This document shows, one piece after another, positions 8,201 to 17,202 of a stretch of DNA of 64,000 bases. The DNA lies in the NCBI RefSeq assembly GCF_005311025.1, contig NZ_CP031747.1, positions 3,449,634 to 3,513,633 on the forward strand. The letters are read 5' to 3'. The notes under the pieces were generated by a model. It made no database searches, had not been told where the DNA came from, and worked only from the letters and a program-made list of their open reading frames with translations. The position numbers and the translations under genes were made by a program. Positions within the stretch are counted from its first letter, which is position 1; every line of letters starts with the position of its first letter. This DNA comes from Alcaligenes faecalis. GTDB taxonomy: Bacteria; Pseudomonadota; Gammaproteobacteria; Burkholderiales; Burkholderiaceae_B.

Positions 8201-9229
8201 ATGACAAGACCCAGCAACGCCGCAAGCAACGCGCAGCCCCCATCGACCCGTCGCCCCTGGCGGCGTCTTGCCCAAACCTTATTAGGTGCTGTTCTGGCCG
8301 TCAGTAGCGTGGCGGCCCATGCCAGCGATTGGCCTGATCGTCCCATTCGCCTGATCGTACCCTTCCCCACTGGCGGTGCCACCGACGTCATCAGCCGCCT
8401 GATTGCCGAAAGCGCGGCCAAAGCGATGAACGCCAACATCATTGTGGACAACCGCACGGGCGCGGGCGGCACGATTGGTTCAGGCGAAGTCGCTCGCAGC
8501 AAGCCCGATGGCTACACCCTCCTGTTCACCACCAGCAGCACCCACGCGATTGCTCCGCACCTGTACAAGTCGCTGCCCTACGATGCAGACAAAGACTTCA
8601 CCCCTATCGCCCATTTGGGCGATGCCGCCAGCGTCTTGCTGGTGAACCCGTCCGTACCCGCGCAAACTCTGCCGGAACTGATTGAATACGCGCGCGCCCA
8701 TCCCGATGAGTTGAACTACGCCAGCAGTGGCAATGGCACCATCGTGCACCTGGGCACCGAAGCCTTTTTGAATCAGGCCAATATCGTCATGTCCCACGTT
8801 CCATACCGCGGAACCGGTCAGGCCATTAACGATATGCTGGGCGGTTCCATTCATGTTTTACTGGACGCCATCCCCACCGGGATGCCCTATGTGAACAGCG
8901 GCCAGTTGCGCGCCCTGGCAGTAACCGGCCAGCAGCGCTCGCCGCTGGCACCCGATTTGCCCACCTTTCAGGAGTCCGGCCTGCCGGGCTATGAGTCGGT
9001 GACCTGGTTTGGCCTGTACGCCCCTGCAGGCTTGCCCGACGAAATTCGTGACAAGGCTTATGAGGCTTTTTCACATGCCGTTCAGGACCCCAAAGTACGC
9101 TCGCGCCTGCAAACATTGGGCGTGGACCAACCCCGCAGCACCAGCCGAGAAGAGTTTATCTCTTTGGTCCGCGAGGACAGCGCACGCTGGCAAGGCCTGA
9201 TCCAACTGACTGGAATACAGATTCAATGA
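8201..9229 (+). CDS. Tripartite tricarboxylate transporter substrate-binding protein (Bug family)
   Basis: A 342-residue periplasmic solute receptor of the Bug/TctC family, which is hugely expanded in Bordetella and its relatives. After an unusually long, positively charged N-terminus comes a hydrophobic signal segment (about residues 22-41, AHA-S cleavage near 41-42). The family hallmark follows: W-P-D-R-P-I-R-L-I-V-P-F-P-T-G-G, then D-N-R-T-G-A-G-G and K-P-D-G-Y-T-L-L. The start is the ATG at 8201 behind a TTGAGGAGA box; the upstream open frame is not used. No TctA/TctB membrane genes adjoin, as is common for orphan Bug receptors. It overlaps the next gene by ATGA, so its ligand may be a gamma-glutamyl compound, which is inference. 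Confidence 0.9.
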   Translation: MTRPSNAASNAQPPSTRRPWRRLAQTLLGAVLAVSSVAAHASDWPDRPIRLIVPFPTGGATDVISRLIAESAAKAMNANIIVDNRTGAGGTIGSGEVARSKPDGYTLLFTTSSTHAIAPHLYKSLPYDADKDFTPIAHLGDAASVLLVNPSVPAQTLPELIEYARAHPDELNYASSGNGTIVHLGTEAFLNQANIVMSHVPYRGTGQAINDMLGGSIHVLLDAIPTGMPYVNSGQLRALAVTGQQRSPLAPDLPTFQESGLPGYESVTWFGLYAPAGLPDEIRDKAYEAFSHAVQDPKVRSRLQTLGVDQPRSTSREEFISLVREDSARWQGLIQLTGIQIQ

Positions 9230-10833
9230 ACAAGACTGACACCTGTATGGACTGGAACAACCCCTACCCGTCCGCCCGCTCTGCGGTACTTGGCCAGAAC
9301 ATGGTCAGCACCTCCCACCCCTTGGCCGCGCAAGCGGGCCTGCGCATGTTGCAGGCTGGTGGCAATGCCGTCGATGCCGCCCTGGCGGCCGCCATCGCAC
9401 TGACTGTGGTCGAACCCACGGGTTGCGGGATAGGCAGTGATGCCTTTGCCATCGTCTGGGACGGCAAAGAACTGCATGGCTTGAACGCCTCCGGGCGCTC
9501 TCCCCGTGGCTGGTCGCCGGATCGTTTCAAAGGTCACGATGCCATCCCCGACAAGGGTTGGGAAAGTGTCTCCGTTCCCGGTGCGGTCTCTGCCTGGGCC
9601 GAGCTATCCAGCAAGCTGGGCCGTCTGAGTCTGGAGCAAGTGGCCGCCCCCGCGATTCATTACGCCCGAGAAGGCTTCCCGGTCTCGCCCGTAATCGCGC
9701 GCTTGTGGGAGCTAGGTCGTCAGCGTCTGGGCGATCAACCCGGTTTTGCCGAAGCCTTTTTACGTGATGGCAAAGCCCCAGTCGCTGGCCAGTGGTATCA
9801 GAACCAGGACCAGGCCAATACGCTGGAACGCATTGCGGCCACCCAGGGTCAGGACTTCTACACCGGCGAGCTGGCCAAACGCATCGCCGACTTCTCCCGC
9901 CAGCATGGCGGCGCCATGGATGAGCAGGATCTGGCCGAGCACCGCGCGAACTGGTGCGGCACCATCAGCCATCCTTTTGCCCAGTCCGTGATTCACGAAA
10001 TCCCGCCCAATGGACAAGGTCTGGCGGCCTTGATGGCCTTGGGCATCATGGGCCAAGCTGGTGTGGGCCAGCAGCCGCTGGACCATATCGACACGGTGCA
10101 TTTGAGCATTGAAGCCATGAAGCTGGCTTTTGCCGATCTGTACGAGCACCACGCAGATCTGGAGCACATGATTCATCATCCCGAGCATTTGCTGGACCCG
10201 GCCTATCTGCGCGAGCGCGCCGCCCTGATTCAGATGGACAAGGCAGGCGACCCCAAGCACGGCCTGCCTGGTCCCTCCGGCACGGTCTATGTCACCGCCG
10301 CCGACTCCAGCGGCATGATGGTGTCCCTGATCCAGTCCAACTACATGGGTTTTGGTTCCGGCGTGGTCGTTCCCGGCACCGGCATCAGCATGCAGAACCG
10401 TGGTCATGGCTTTACCCTGCGCCCCGGTCATGTGAATGAAGTGGCCGGTGGCAAGCGCCCTTCGCACACCATCATTCCGGCCTTTGCCATGAATGCCGAT
10501 GGCACCCCTCAAATGTCTTTTGGTGTGATGGGTGGCCCCTTCCAGTCGCAAGGCCATATGCAAATGGCACTGCGTGTTCTGCTGTACGGTCAGAACCCGC
10601 AGGCCGCTGCCGATGCCCCACGCTGGCGCGTGACGGGTGGCCGTGGGGTGGCGGTAGAACCCACTTTCGATCCGGCGCTGGTTCAGGCCTTGCGCGAGCG
10701 CGGTCATGAAGTCGTCGTTGAACCCGGCAGCGGTGTGTTCGCCTTTGGCGGTGCACAACTGATTCTGCGTCAGGGCAATCATTACGTGGGCGGCTCCGAC
10801 CCGCGCAAAGACGGGCAGGTGGTGGCTTACTAA
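9226..10833 (+). CDS. Gamma-glutamyltransferase family protein (glutathione hydrolase-like)
   Basis: A 535-residue Ntn-hydrolase proenzyme. The self-cleavage threonine is Thr353 in P-S-G-T-V-Y-V-T-A-A-D, matching the T-H-Y-S-V-V-D region of E. coli Ggt. The large-subunit part has G-G-N-A-V-D-A-A-L-A at 45-54 and the substrate-binding N-A-S-G-R-S-P at 88-94; the small subunit has the oxyanion-type glycine-rich segments. No signal peptide is visible, unlike periplasmic Ggt, so a cytoplasmic location is likely. It starts inside the stop of the Bug receptor (ATGA). A role in hydrolysing an imported gamma-glutamyl compound or a related amide fits, but the substrate is not shown. Confidence 0.87.
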   Translation: MNKTDTCMDWNNPYPSARSAVLGQNMVSTSHPLAAQAGLRMLQAGGNAVDAALAAAIALTVVEPTGCGIGSDAFAIVWDGKELHGLNASGRSPRGWSPDRFKGHDAIPDKGWESVSVPGAVSAWAELSSKLGRLSLEQVAAPAIHYAREGFPVSPVIARLWELGRQRLGDQPGFAEAFLRDGKAPVAGQWYQNQDQANTLERIAATQGQDFYTGELAKRIADFSRQHGGAMDEQDLAEHRANWCGTISHPFAQSVIHEIPPNGQGLAALMALGIMGQAGVGQQPLDHIDTVHLSIEAMKLAFADLYEHHADLEHMIHHPEHLLDPAYLRERAALIQMDKAGDPKHGLPGPSGTVYVTAADSSGMMVSLIQSNYMGFGSGVVVPGTGISMQNRGHGFTLRPGHVNEVAGGKRPSHTIIPAFAMNADGTPQMSFGVMGGPFQSQGHMQMALRVLLYGQNPQAAADAPRWRVTGGRGVAVEPTFDPALVQALRERGHEVVVEPGSGVFAFGGAQLILRQGNHYVGGSDPRKDGQVVAY

Positions 10834-10870
10834 GCCTATTTGCCTTCCAGAGATCACTACCACTTTCTGA

Positions 10871-10902
10871 TTGGGGTCTGGATAAGAACATCCAGACCCC
10901 AA
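10871..10902 (+). terminator. Strong hairpin after the gamma-glutamyltransferase gene
   Basis: Perfect 13-bp stem (TTGGGGTCTGGAT at 10871-10883, complement at 10890-10902) with a 6-base loop, 38 bases after the stop. There is no T-run behind it, so classical intrinsic termination is uncertain; it could instead protect the 3' end of the mRNA. Confidence 0.5.
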
Positions 10903-11116
10903 AGCAGACTCCAACATCGACTTGGCCCACTAAACGTACACCGTGGTCAATATCTGACACTTTCCCTACACAAAGACTGTGTTTTTATCAGGTTTTCTTC
11001 AGCCAGACAAAATGACTGCTGTACCATCAAAAATTGCCGCTTCATACCCCGGAAGCGGTTTTCTATTTGTCTAAACGGCCCTGTCATCCAGAGGGCCGTA
11101 CGCTGGAGCCCATTCG

Positions 11117-12961
11117 GTGCTGTCATTCTTTGAACGTCGATTAGATCCCTATCCCGAACAACACGTCGCCCCTCCTCCCAAAGGATTTTTCCCCTTCATC
11201 TGGGCCTGTACGAAAAATTCACGCGGCTGGATTGGCTTGATGACCGTAACCTCGATTGGCCTGTCGGCCTACGAGGCCATGCTGTTTGCCCTGCTCAGCT
11301 ATATCGTGGACTGGCTGCCCTCGATTGAACCTGCCCAGTTCTGGAGCCAGCAGGGTGGCACGCTGTTGACCATTGCCGCTGTTCTGCTGGGCAGCGTCGT
11401 GCTGATCAGCCTGCATACGCTGGTCATGCACCAGGTACTGGCCATCAACTTCCCCATGCGCCTGCGTTGGCTGTTTCACAAGCTGATGCTGAATCAGAGC
11501 ATGTCCTTTTACGCGGACGAGTTTGCCGGTCGCATCACCACCAAGATCATGCAAACCGCTCTGGCGGTGCGTGAAACTCTGTTCATGGCCGTGGAAGTGG
11601 TCGTGGGCATGAGCGCCTACCTGATCGGTATTCTGATTCTGGCAGGCAGCTTTGACCGCCTGCTGATCCTGCCCTTCCTGCTCTGGCTGGTAGGCTACGC
11701 TTTGGCCTGCGTGTACTTTGTGCCCCGTCTGGGCAAAGTCGGGGCTGAACAGGCCGACGCCCGTGCGCTGATGACGGGCCGTATTACCGACGCCTACACC
11801 AATATCAACACGGTAAAGCTGTTTGCCCACACACGCCGTGAAGCAGACCATGCCAAGAACGCGATGCGCCGCTTCCAGGAAACCGGCCATGCCCAGATGC
11901 GTCTGATCAGCATGTTTGAAGTGACCAACCATGTGCTGGCTACTGTCTTGCTGATCAGTTCGGCAGGCCTGGCCTTGTACTTGTGGTCGATTGATCAATC
12001 CACAGCCGGTGTAGTGGCGGCCGTCATTGCCATGGCACTGCGTCTGTCCGGCCATTCCCATTGGCTGATGTGGGAGCTGACCAATCTGTTCGAGAACGTA
12101 GGCACGATTCAGGACGGCATCAATACCTTGACGCAAAAACCCACGGTGGTAGATGCTCCCGATGCCAAGCCCCTGCAAATCGAGCAAGGTCGCATCGAAT
12201 TCCAGGACGTAAGCTTTGCCTACCGCGATAAAAGCCGTCAGGTGATCGACAAGCTCAATCTGGTGATCAAACCGGGCGAGCGCGTTGGTCTGATTGGCCG
12301 TTCTGGCGCGGGCAAGTCCACGTTGGTCAACCTGCTGCTGCGTTTCCATGATGTGGATAGCGGCACCATCCGCATTGATGGCCAGGACATTGCCCACGTC
12401 ACGCAGGACAGTTTGCGTGCTGCCATTGGCATGGTGACGCAGGATACCTCCTTGCTGCACCGTTCCATGCGCGACAACATTCTGTATGGCCGCCCGGATG
12501 CCAACGACGAGCTGCTGCATATGGCGGTAGAGCGTGCCGCTGCTGCCGACTTCATCCCGCAACTGCATGACCGCCAGGGCCGTGAGGGCCTGGAGGCACA
12601 TGTGGGCGAGCGCGGTGTGAAACTGTCTGGCGGCCAGCGTCAGCGTGTGGCAATTGCCCGCGTCATGCTGAAAGACGCCCCCATCCTGTTACTGGATGAA
12701 GCCACCAGCGCGCTGGACTCCGAAGTGGAAGCCGCGATTCAGGAAAGCCTCAACACCCTGATGCACGGCAAGACGGTAATTGCCATTGCCCACCGCCTGT
12801 CCACCATTGCGGCACTGGACCGCTTGATTGTGCTGGATCAGGGCCGCATCATCGAGCAAGGCAGCCACCAGGAATTGCTGGAAAAAGGTGGTTTGTATGC
12901 TCGTTTGTGGGCACGTCAAAGTGGTGGCTTCCTGGGAGAGACTGGCAAACAAGATAGTTAA
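11117..12961 (+). CDS. ABC exporter, fused membrane and ATPase domains (MsbA/multidrug type)
   Basis: A 614-residue half-transporter with an N-terminal six-helix exporter domain (about 35-330) and a C-terminal ATPase. Walker A is G-R-S-G-A-G-K-S-T near residue 393, the signature L-S-G-G-Q-R-Q-R-V-A-I-A-R is near 501, and Walker B I-L-L-L-D-E-A-T-S near 523 is followed by the H-loop A-I-A-H-R-L-S-T. It should act as a homodimer in the inner membrane. The start codon is GTG with GGAG 8 bases upstream. Single-gene unit with a terminator after it. Lipid flippase MsbA itself or a drug exporter are both possible; the acidic, non-MsbA N-terminus favours the latter. Confidence 0.87.
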   Translation: MLSFFERRLDPYPEQHVAPPPKGFFPFIWACTKNSRGWIGLMTVTSIGLSAYEAMLFALLSYIVDWLPSIEPAQFWSQQGGTLLTIAAVLLGSVVLISLHTLVMHQVLAINFPMRLRWLFHKLMLNQSMSFYADEFAGRITTKIMQTALAVRETLFMAVEVVVGMSAYLIGILILAGSFDRLLILPFLLWLVGYALACVYFVPRLGKVGAEQADARALMTGRITDAYTNINTVKLFAHTRREADHAKNAMRRFQETGHAQMRLISMFEVTNHVLATVLLISSAGLALYLWSIDQSTAGVVAAVIAMALRLSGHSHWLMWELTNLFENVGTIQDGINTLTQKPTVVDAPDAKPLQIEQGRIEFQDVSFAYRDKSRQVIDKLNLVIKPGERVGLIGRSGAGKSTLVNLLLRFHDVDSGTIRIDGQDIAHVTQDSLRAAIGMVTQDTSLLHRSMRDNILYGRPDANDELLHMAVERAAAADFIPQLHDRQGREGLEAHVGERGVKLSGGQRQRVAIARVMLKDAPILLLDEATSALDSEVEAAIQESLNTLMHGKTVIAIAHRLSTIAALDRLIVLDQGRIIEQGSHQELLEKGGLYARLWARQSGGFLGETGKQDS

Positions 12962-13030
12962 AACGTGTCACTTGCTTGCAAAAAAAAACTGACGTTACAT
13001 CTTTGTCCCATTAGAATTTCGAAAGATCAA

Positions 13031-13060
13031 ACTTCGCCGTGCTTGCGGCGAAGTTTTTTT
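13031..13060 (+). terminator. Rho-independent terminator after the ABC exporter
   Basis: Nine-bp stem (ACTTCGCCG at 13031-13039, complement at 13046-13054), 6-base loop and eight T from 13054. It separates the ABC exporter from nagB. Confidence 0.88.
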
Positions 13061-13093
13061 TCAACTTATTCAGCCCATACATAGAACAAGATT

Positions 13094-13858
13094 ATGTTTT
13101 TAGTCTTCCCCGATTCCGCCGCCATTGCGGCACACCTGAGCGCCCGTCTTCAGGAAATTATTCGTCAGGATCCACAAGCGACTCTGGGTCTGGCAACCGG
13201 GGGGACCATGGAACCCGTCTACGCCCGTTTCGTACAGGACGTACGTGCCAATGGGCTGGATGTCTCCAAGATCAACAGCTTCAATCTGGATGAGTATGTG
13301 GGTCTGGCCGCAGCGCACGAGCAAAGTTACGCCTACTACATGCACCAGCACCTGTTCGGCCAACTGCCTTTTGATGCCGCTCGTTTGCATCTGCCCAATG
13401 GCCTGACCAAAGAGCTGGAGCAGCACTGCCAGGACTACTCCGCCGCGATTGCGGCCAGTGGGGGTGTCGCCTTGCAATTGCTGGGCGTAGGCACCAACGG
13501 CCACATCGGCTTTAACGAACCGGGCACCCCTTTTGACAGCCGCACCCATGTGGTGGCCCTGTCCGAGCGCACCCGTATCGACAACAGCCGCTTTTTTGAT
13601 TCCATGGACGAAGTGCCTGCATCGGCCATCACCATGGGGATTGCCGATATTCTGAGCGCCCGTGAAATTGCCCTGGTGGTCACCGGCGAGCACAAGGCTC
13701 GCACCATGCTCAATTACCAGGAAGGCGGTGTCACGCCCGAGCTGCCTTTCACAGCCTTGAAGCAGCACGCCAACACCCACATCCTGCTGGATGAGGCGGC
13801 TGCCAGCCTGCTAGACCCCAGCCTCTGCCACCGTCCCCTGATCAGCCAGGCTGCCTGA
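13094..13858 (+). CDS. nagB: Glucosamine-6-phosphate deaminase
   Basis: A 254-residue sugar-phosphate isomerase-fold protein converting glucosamine 6-phosphate to fructose 6-phosphate and ammonia. Signatures: G-L-A-T-G-G-T-M-E-P-V-Y (32-43) for phosphate binding, N-L-D-E-Y-V-G (64-70) with the catalytic Asp66, and L-G-V-G-T-N-G-H-I-G-F-N-E-P-G (130-144) with His137 and Glu142. The position equal to Asp141 of E. coli is Asn135, as in the shorter Bacillus-type enzymes. It lacks the C-terminal extension of the allosteric hexameric E. coli type. No nagA, nagE or regulator adjoins. The last 48 bases overlap the convergent efflux lipoprotein gene. Confidence 0.93.
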   Translation: MFLVFPDSAAIAAHLSARLQEIIRQDPQATLGLATGGTMEPVYARFVQDVRANGLDVSKINSFNLDEYVGLAAAHEQSYAYYMHQHLFGQLPFDAARLHLPNGLTKELEQHCQDYSAAIAASGGVALQLLGVGTNGHIGFNEPGTPFDSRTHVVALSERTRIDNSRFFDSMDEVPASAITMGIADILSAREIALVVTGEHKARTMLNYQEGGVTPELPFTALKQHANTHILLDEAAASLLDPSLCHRPLISQAA

Positions 13859-15241
13859 GCCAGCTTGCCAGCCCCCGCCCAGTGCTCGGAAGAGCGCCGC
13901 GCGGGATTGCAGACGTGCCTGCATCAAACTGACGCGCACATCCTGAGCAGCGTACAAGGTACGCTGCGCATCCAGTAAAGACAGCAAGGTTTCCGAGCCA
14001 GAGCGATAACGTGCTTCGGCCAGTTGAAACGCCAGCCTGGCTTGCTCCCACTCCAGCTCCATAGTCTGCGCCTGGGCATCAAGGCTATGCAGTTGTGCCA
14101 GCACGCCTTCCACATCCATATAAGCCTGCACAATGGTCTGCCGATGCTGCGCCAGCCATTCCTGCAAACGGGCGTCGCTCAAATCCTTGCCCGCCTCCAG
14201 ACGACCGGCATTGAAGATAGGCGCCACCAGCCCGCTGATCAGGCTGTAGACCGGATGGCGCAAGCTTTCTTCCCAATGATTGCCCGATGCCCCTGCCCGC
14301 GCCCCCAAGGTCAGGCTGGGATACAGGGCAGCGCGCGCCACATGCACATCGGCATGAGCCGCTGACAACTGGGCCTCGATGCGCGCAATATCAGGGCGCT
14401 GCGACAAGAGCTGTGAAGGCAGACCTGCTTCCAGCTCCGGCACGTGCAAGCTGGCAATATCTTCCTGGGGCTCGGGCATGATTTCAGTACGGCCCAACAA
14501 GGTCGCCAGCTCCACCCGCGTGCGAATGGCCTGTTCTTCAATCACAAACAATTTGCGCTGTTGCGAAGCCAGCAATTGGCGCTGCTGTGCCAGCTCCAAA
14601 GGCGAAGCCGCCCCCGCCTGCAAGCGTGCTTCCAGCAGGCTCAACAAGCGTTGCGCAACGGCCAGGTTTTGACGGGCAATGGCCACGCGCTGTTTGTCGC
14701 CCAAGGCTTGCAGGCTTAAATGCACCACCTGCGCCTGCACGCTGACACGCAGCACATCCAGCTCGTAATTCGCCGCCTGGGCCAGGAACACGGCACTGTC
14801 GGCCTGAGCACGATTGCGTCCCCACACATCCAGCTCGTAGCTCATGAACACACCGGCCACATATTGCGAGCGAGAGTCTCCATGCGAGGAAGAAAACGGC
14901 GCATCTCTTTGCGCAGACAGATTGCCCTGTAATTCCGGCAGCAAACTGGCTCCGGCAATGCGTGCCTGAGCCTGCGCCTGCAAGATCCGGGCCTGTGCCT
15001 GACGCAGCACCGCCACGTCCTTCAAGGCTTCCTGCATCAGGCTATTCAAGGCGGGGCTGTTATAAGCACGCCACCACTCCGGCTCTACCTGGGCCAGTAC
15101 AGGACTGGGTGTCGCCTTGGCTTGCTGTTGATACGCCTGGGGCAGCGTCGGCGGGATCTTGTCCAGATCAGAGGACAAGGAGCCGCACGCTTGCAGCACA
15201 AGCGTGCTCATGGCCCCTGCTATCCATCGGTAATGAGCCAT
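13811..15241 (-). CDS. Outer-membrane efflux lipoprotein (TolC/NodT type)
   Basis: A 476-residue outer-membrane channel of the NodT family that completes the MacA-MacB exporter encoded just upstream. The N-terminus (MAHYRWIAGAMSTLVLQAC) is a lipoprotein signal with the acylated Cys19. Two repeated outer-membrane-efflux domains rich in Ala/Gln/Leu coiled-coil helices follow, including the E-L-D-V-W-G-R-N-R region. The start at 15241 is chosen because it gives this signal peptide and lies 2 bases after the macB stop; the longer open frame upstream overlaps macB. Its 3' end overlaps nagB on the other strand by 48 bases. Confidence 0.87.
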   Translation of the reverse strand: MAHYRWIAGAMSTLVLQACGSLSSDLDKIPPTLPQAYQQQAKATPSPVLAQVEPEWWRAYNSPALNSLMQEALKDVAVLRQAQARILQAQAQARIAGASLLPELQGNLSAQRDAPFSSSHGDSRSQYVAGVFMSYELDVWGRNRAQADSAVFLAQAANYELDVLRVSVQAQVVHLSLQALGDKQRVAIARQNLAVAQRLLSLLEARLQAGAASPLELAQQRQLLASQQRKLFVIEEQAIRTRVELATLLGRTEIMPEPQEDIASLHVPELEAGLPSQLLSQRPDIARIEAQLSAAHADVHVARAALYPSLTLGARAGASGNHWEESLRHPVYSLISGLVAPIFNAGRLEAGKDLSDARLQEWLAQHRQTIVQAYMDVEGVLAQLHSLDAQAQTMELEWEQARLAFQLAEARYRSGSETLLSLLDAQRTLYAAQDVRVSLMQARLQSRAALFRALGGGWQAGSGSLADQGTVAEAGV

Positions 15242-15243
15242 GC

Positions 15244-17202
15244 TTACTCCCCTGCCAAAGCCTGAACGGGGTCCAGCGCGGCCGCCGTTCGTGCTGGCAT
15301 ATAGCCAAAAACCATGCCCGTCACCACGGCGCAGCCAAAGGCGCCCAAGGCCGCCCGCAAGGAAAACACCACATCCACCCCACCAAAAATCAGGCCGATA
15401 CCCACCACAGCACCAGCCAGCACGCCCAGGCAACCGCCTGTAATCGTCAACAAAACCGCCTCAGTCAGAAACTGGCGCATGATGTCACTTTGCCGTGCAC
15501 CGGTTGCCATGCGTATGCCAATTTCCCGCGTGCGTTCACGCACCGTCATCAACATTACGTTCATGACCCCGATGCCGCCCACCACCAAAGACACGGCGGC
15601 AATCAGGCCCAGCATCATGCTCATGGCCTGACGCGTGGAAGCCTCTGCCTGCAAGCGAGCCGCTGCATTCCCGATTGAAAAGTCTTCTCGCCCGCCATGA
15701 CGCTGTGTCAGCAACTGACGCATGTCTTGTTCCGCTTCCAGAACGGTGGAACTGTCCTGCGCATCAATCACTACATAGTCGGGCTGCGTCTGGGCCTGAT
15801 ACACACGGGCACGCGCCGCGTGATAAGGCACAAACACCATATCGTCGTAAGCCTGCGCGCCCGAATCGGCACCGCGCTCCTGCATTACCCCGACCACCTC
15901 AAAAGGTGAATTGCCGATCAGGAGCTGCTGCCCCAACGGCACGTCCATATCGGGGAAGAATTGCTTGGCGGCACGATGTCCCAACACAACCAGGGGAGCC
16001 AGATCCCGGTCCTCGGCATCGGTATAGTAGCGACCTTGTGCCAGCTGCCAGCGATGAATATCCGGCATGGTTTCATTGGCGGCAAACACATACACCTGGC
16101 GGTCCACGCTGCCACGCCGCACGGTAATCGGATCTCCAATCACCGGCATGACACGTCGTATCAACGGCAGCTCGCCAATCGCCTCCAGATCCTCTTCTGT
16201 CAGCTGTCCCTTGGCGACCCCATTGGGCGGTGATGAACTGCTCAAGTAAATGATCGTGGTCCCCATCGTGCCCATCTGATCCATGACACGTTGGCGGGCA
16301 CCTTCACCCACCGCCAGCATCACGATGACCGAGGCCACCCCGATGATCACGCCTAACAAGGTCAAGGCCGTGCGATGACGGTTAATGAACATGCTGCGCA
16401 AGGCGCTGCGGGTAGCATCCTTGATCTCCGAAACCCAGGGCGAGCGGCGGTGCTCGGGCGGTGGTAAAGACTGCTCAAGCTTGGGCTCGGTGGCCGTTTC
16501 TGGGCGGCTATCCGAGAGGATGCAGCCGTCACGAATTTCAATAATCCGGTCTGCCATCGCCGCGACCTCATGATCGTGCGTAATCAGGATAATGGTGTGA
16601 CCAGAGTTCGAGAGCTTGCGCAGCAAGGCCATCACTTCTGCACCACTACGCGAGTCCAGCGCACCCGTGGGTTCGTCGGCCAGAATGACACGGCCACCGT
16701 TCATCAAGGCACGAGCAATAGACACCCGCTGCTGCTGGCCGCCGGACAACTGATTGGGCCGGTTATCCAGCTTGTCCGCCAGACCTAGGCTACTGAGTAA
16801 CTCTGCGGCACGTGCCACGCGCGCGCCCTCATCCATTCCCGCGTAAATGGCAGGCATCTGGACATTTTCACTGGCGCTTTCAGTCGGAATCAGGTGATAG
16901 CCCTGAAAGACAAAACCAAAGGTCTCACGGCGCAACTGGGCCAGTTCATCAGGACTGAGCTGTGCGACATCCCGACCTTGAAAAAGATAGGTGCCGCTGC
17001 TGGGCTTATCCAGACAACCCAGCAGATTCATCAGTGTCGATTTACCGGACCCCGAGGCCCCCACAATCGCCACAAACTCACCCGGCTCAATACTCAAGCT
17101 GACATCGAACAGAACCTGCACAGCCGGCTTAGTGCTGGGCGGGCCGCCATAGATACGATTAATGTCCCGCAGCTCGATCAAAGGAGGTGCAGCCCCTACC
17201 AT
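15244..17202 (-). CDS. macB: MacB-type ABC exporter (ATPase plus FtsX-like permease)
   Basis: A 652-residue protein with the MacB layout. The N-terminal ATPase has Walker A G-A-S-G-S-G-K-S-T at 48-56, the signature L-S-G-G-Q-Q-Q-R, and Walker B V-I-L-A-D-E-P-T-G-A-L-D. A first membrane helix lies near residue 285 (ALTLLGVIIGVASVIVML), followed by a large periplasmic domain and three C-terminal FtsX-type helices. It drives extrusion of macrolides, peptides or virulence factors from the periplasm with MacA and an outer-membrane channel. The ATG at 17202 overlaps the macA stop by 7 bases; a TTG at 17217 is the alternative. Substrate is not known for this copy. Confidence 0.9.
   Translation of the reverse strand: MVGAAPPLIELRDINRIYGGPPSTKPAVQVLFDVSLSIEPGEFVAIVGASGSGKSTLMNLLGCLDKPSSGTYLFQGRDVAQLSPDELAQLRRETFGFVFQGYHLIPTESASENVQMPAIYAGMDEGARVARAAELLSSLGLADKLDNRPNQLSGGQQQRVSIARALMNGGRVILADEPTGALDSRSGAEVMALLRKLSNSGHTIILITHDHEVAAMADRIIEIRDGCILSDSRPETATEPKLEQSLPPPEHRRSPWVSEIKDATRSALRSMFINRHRTALTLLGVIIGVASVIVMLAVGEGARQRVMDQMGTMGTTIIYLSSSSPPNGVAKGQLTEEDLEAIGELPLIRRVMPVIGDPITVRRGSVDRQVYVFAANETMPDIHRWQLAQGRYYTDAEDRDLAPLVVLGHRAAKQFFPDMDVPLGQQLLIGNSPFEVVGVMQERGADSGAQAYDDMVFVPYHAARARVYQAQTQPDYVVIDAQDSSTVLEAEQDMRQLLTQRHGGREDFSIGNAAARLQAEASTRQAMSMMLGLIAAVSLVVGGIGVMNVMLMTVRERTREIGIRMATGARQSDIMRQFLTEAVLLTITGGCLGVLAGAVVGIGLIFGGVDVVFSLRAALGAFGCAVVTGMVFGYMPARTAAALDPVQALAGE

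Noticed and set aside
9760-10917. 385-codon reverse frame opposite the gamma-glutamyltransferase gene
   Set aside because: Shadow of a gene whose catalytic motifs are intact; composition is His/Gly/Gln-rich as expected for antisense.
11219-12601. 460-codon reverse frame opposite the ABC exporter
   Set aside because: Same reasoning: antisense to a clear ABC transporter and no domain, start site or membrane pattern of its own.
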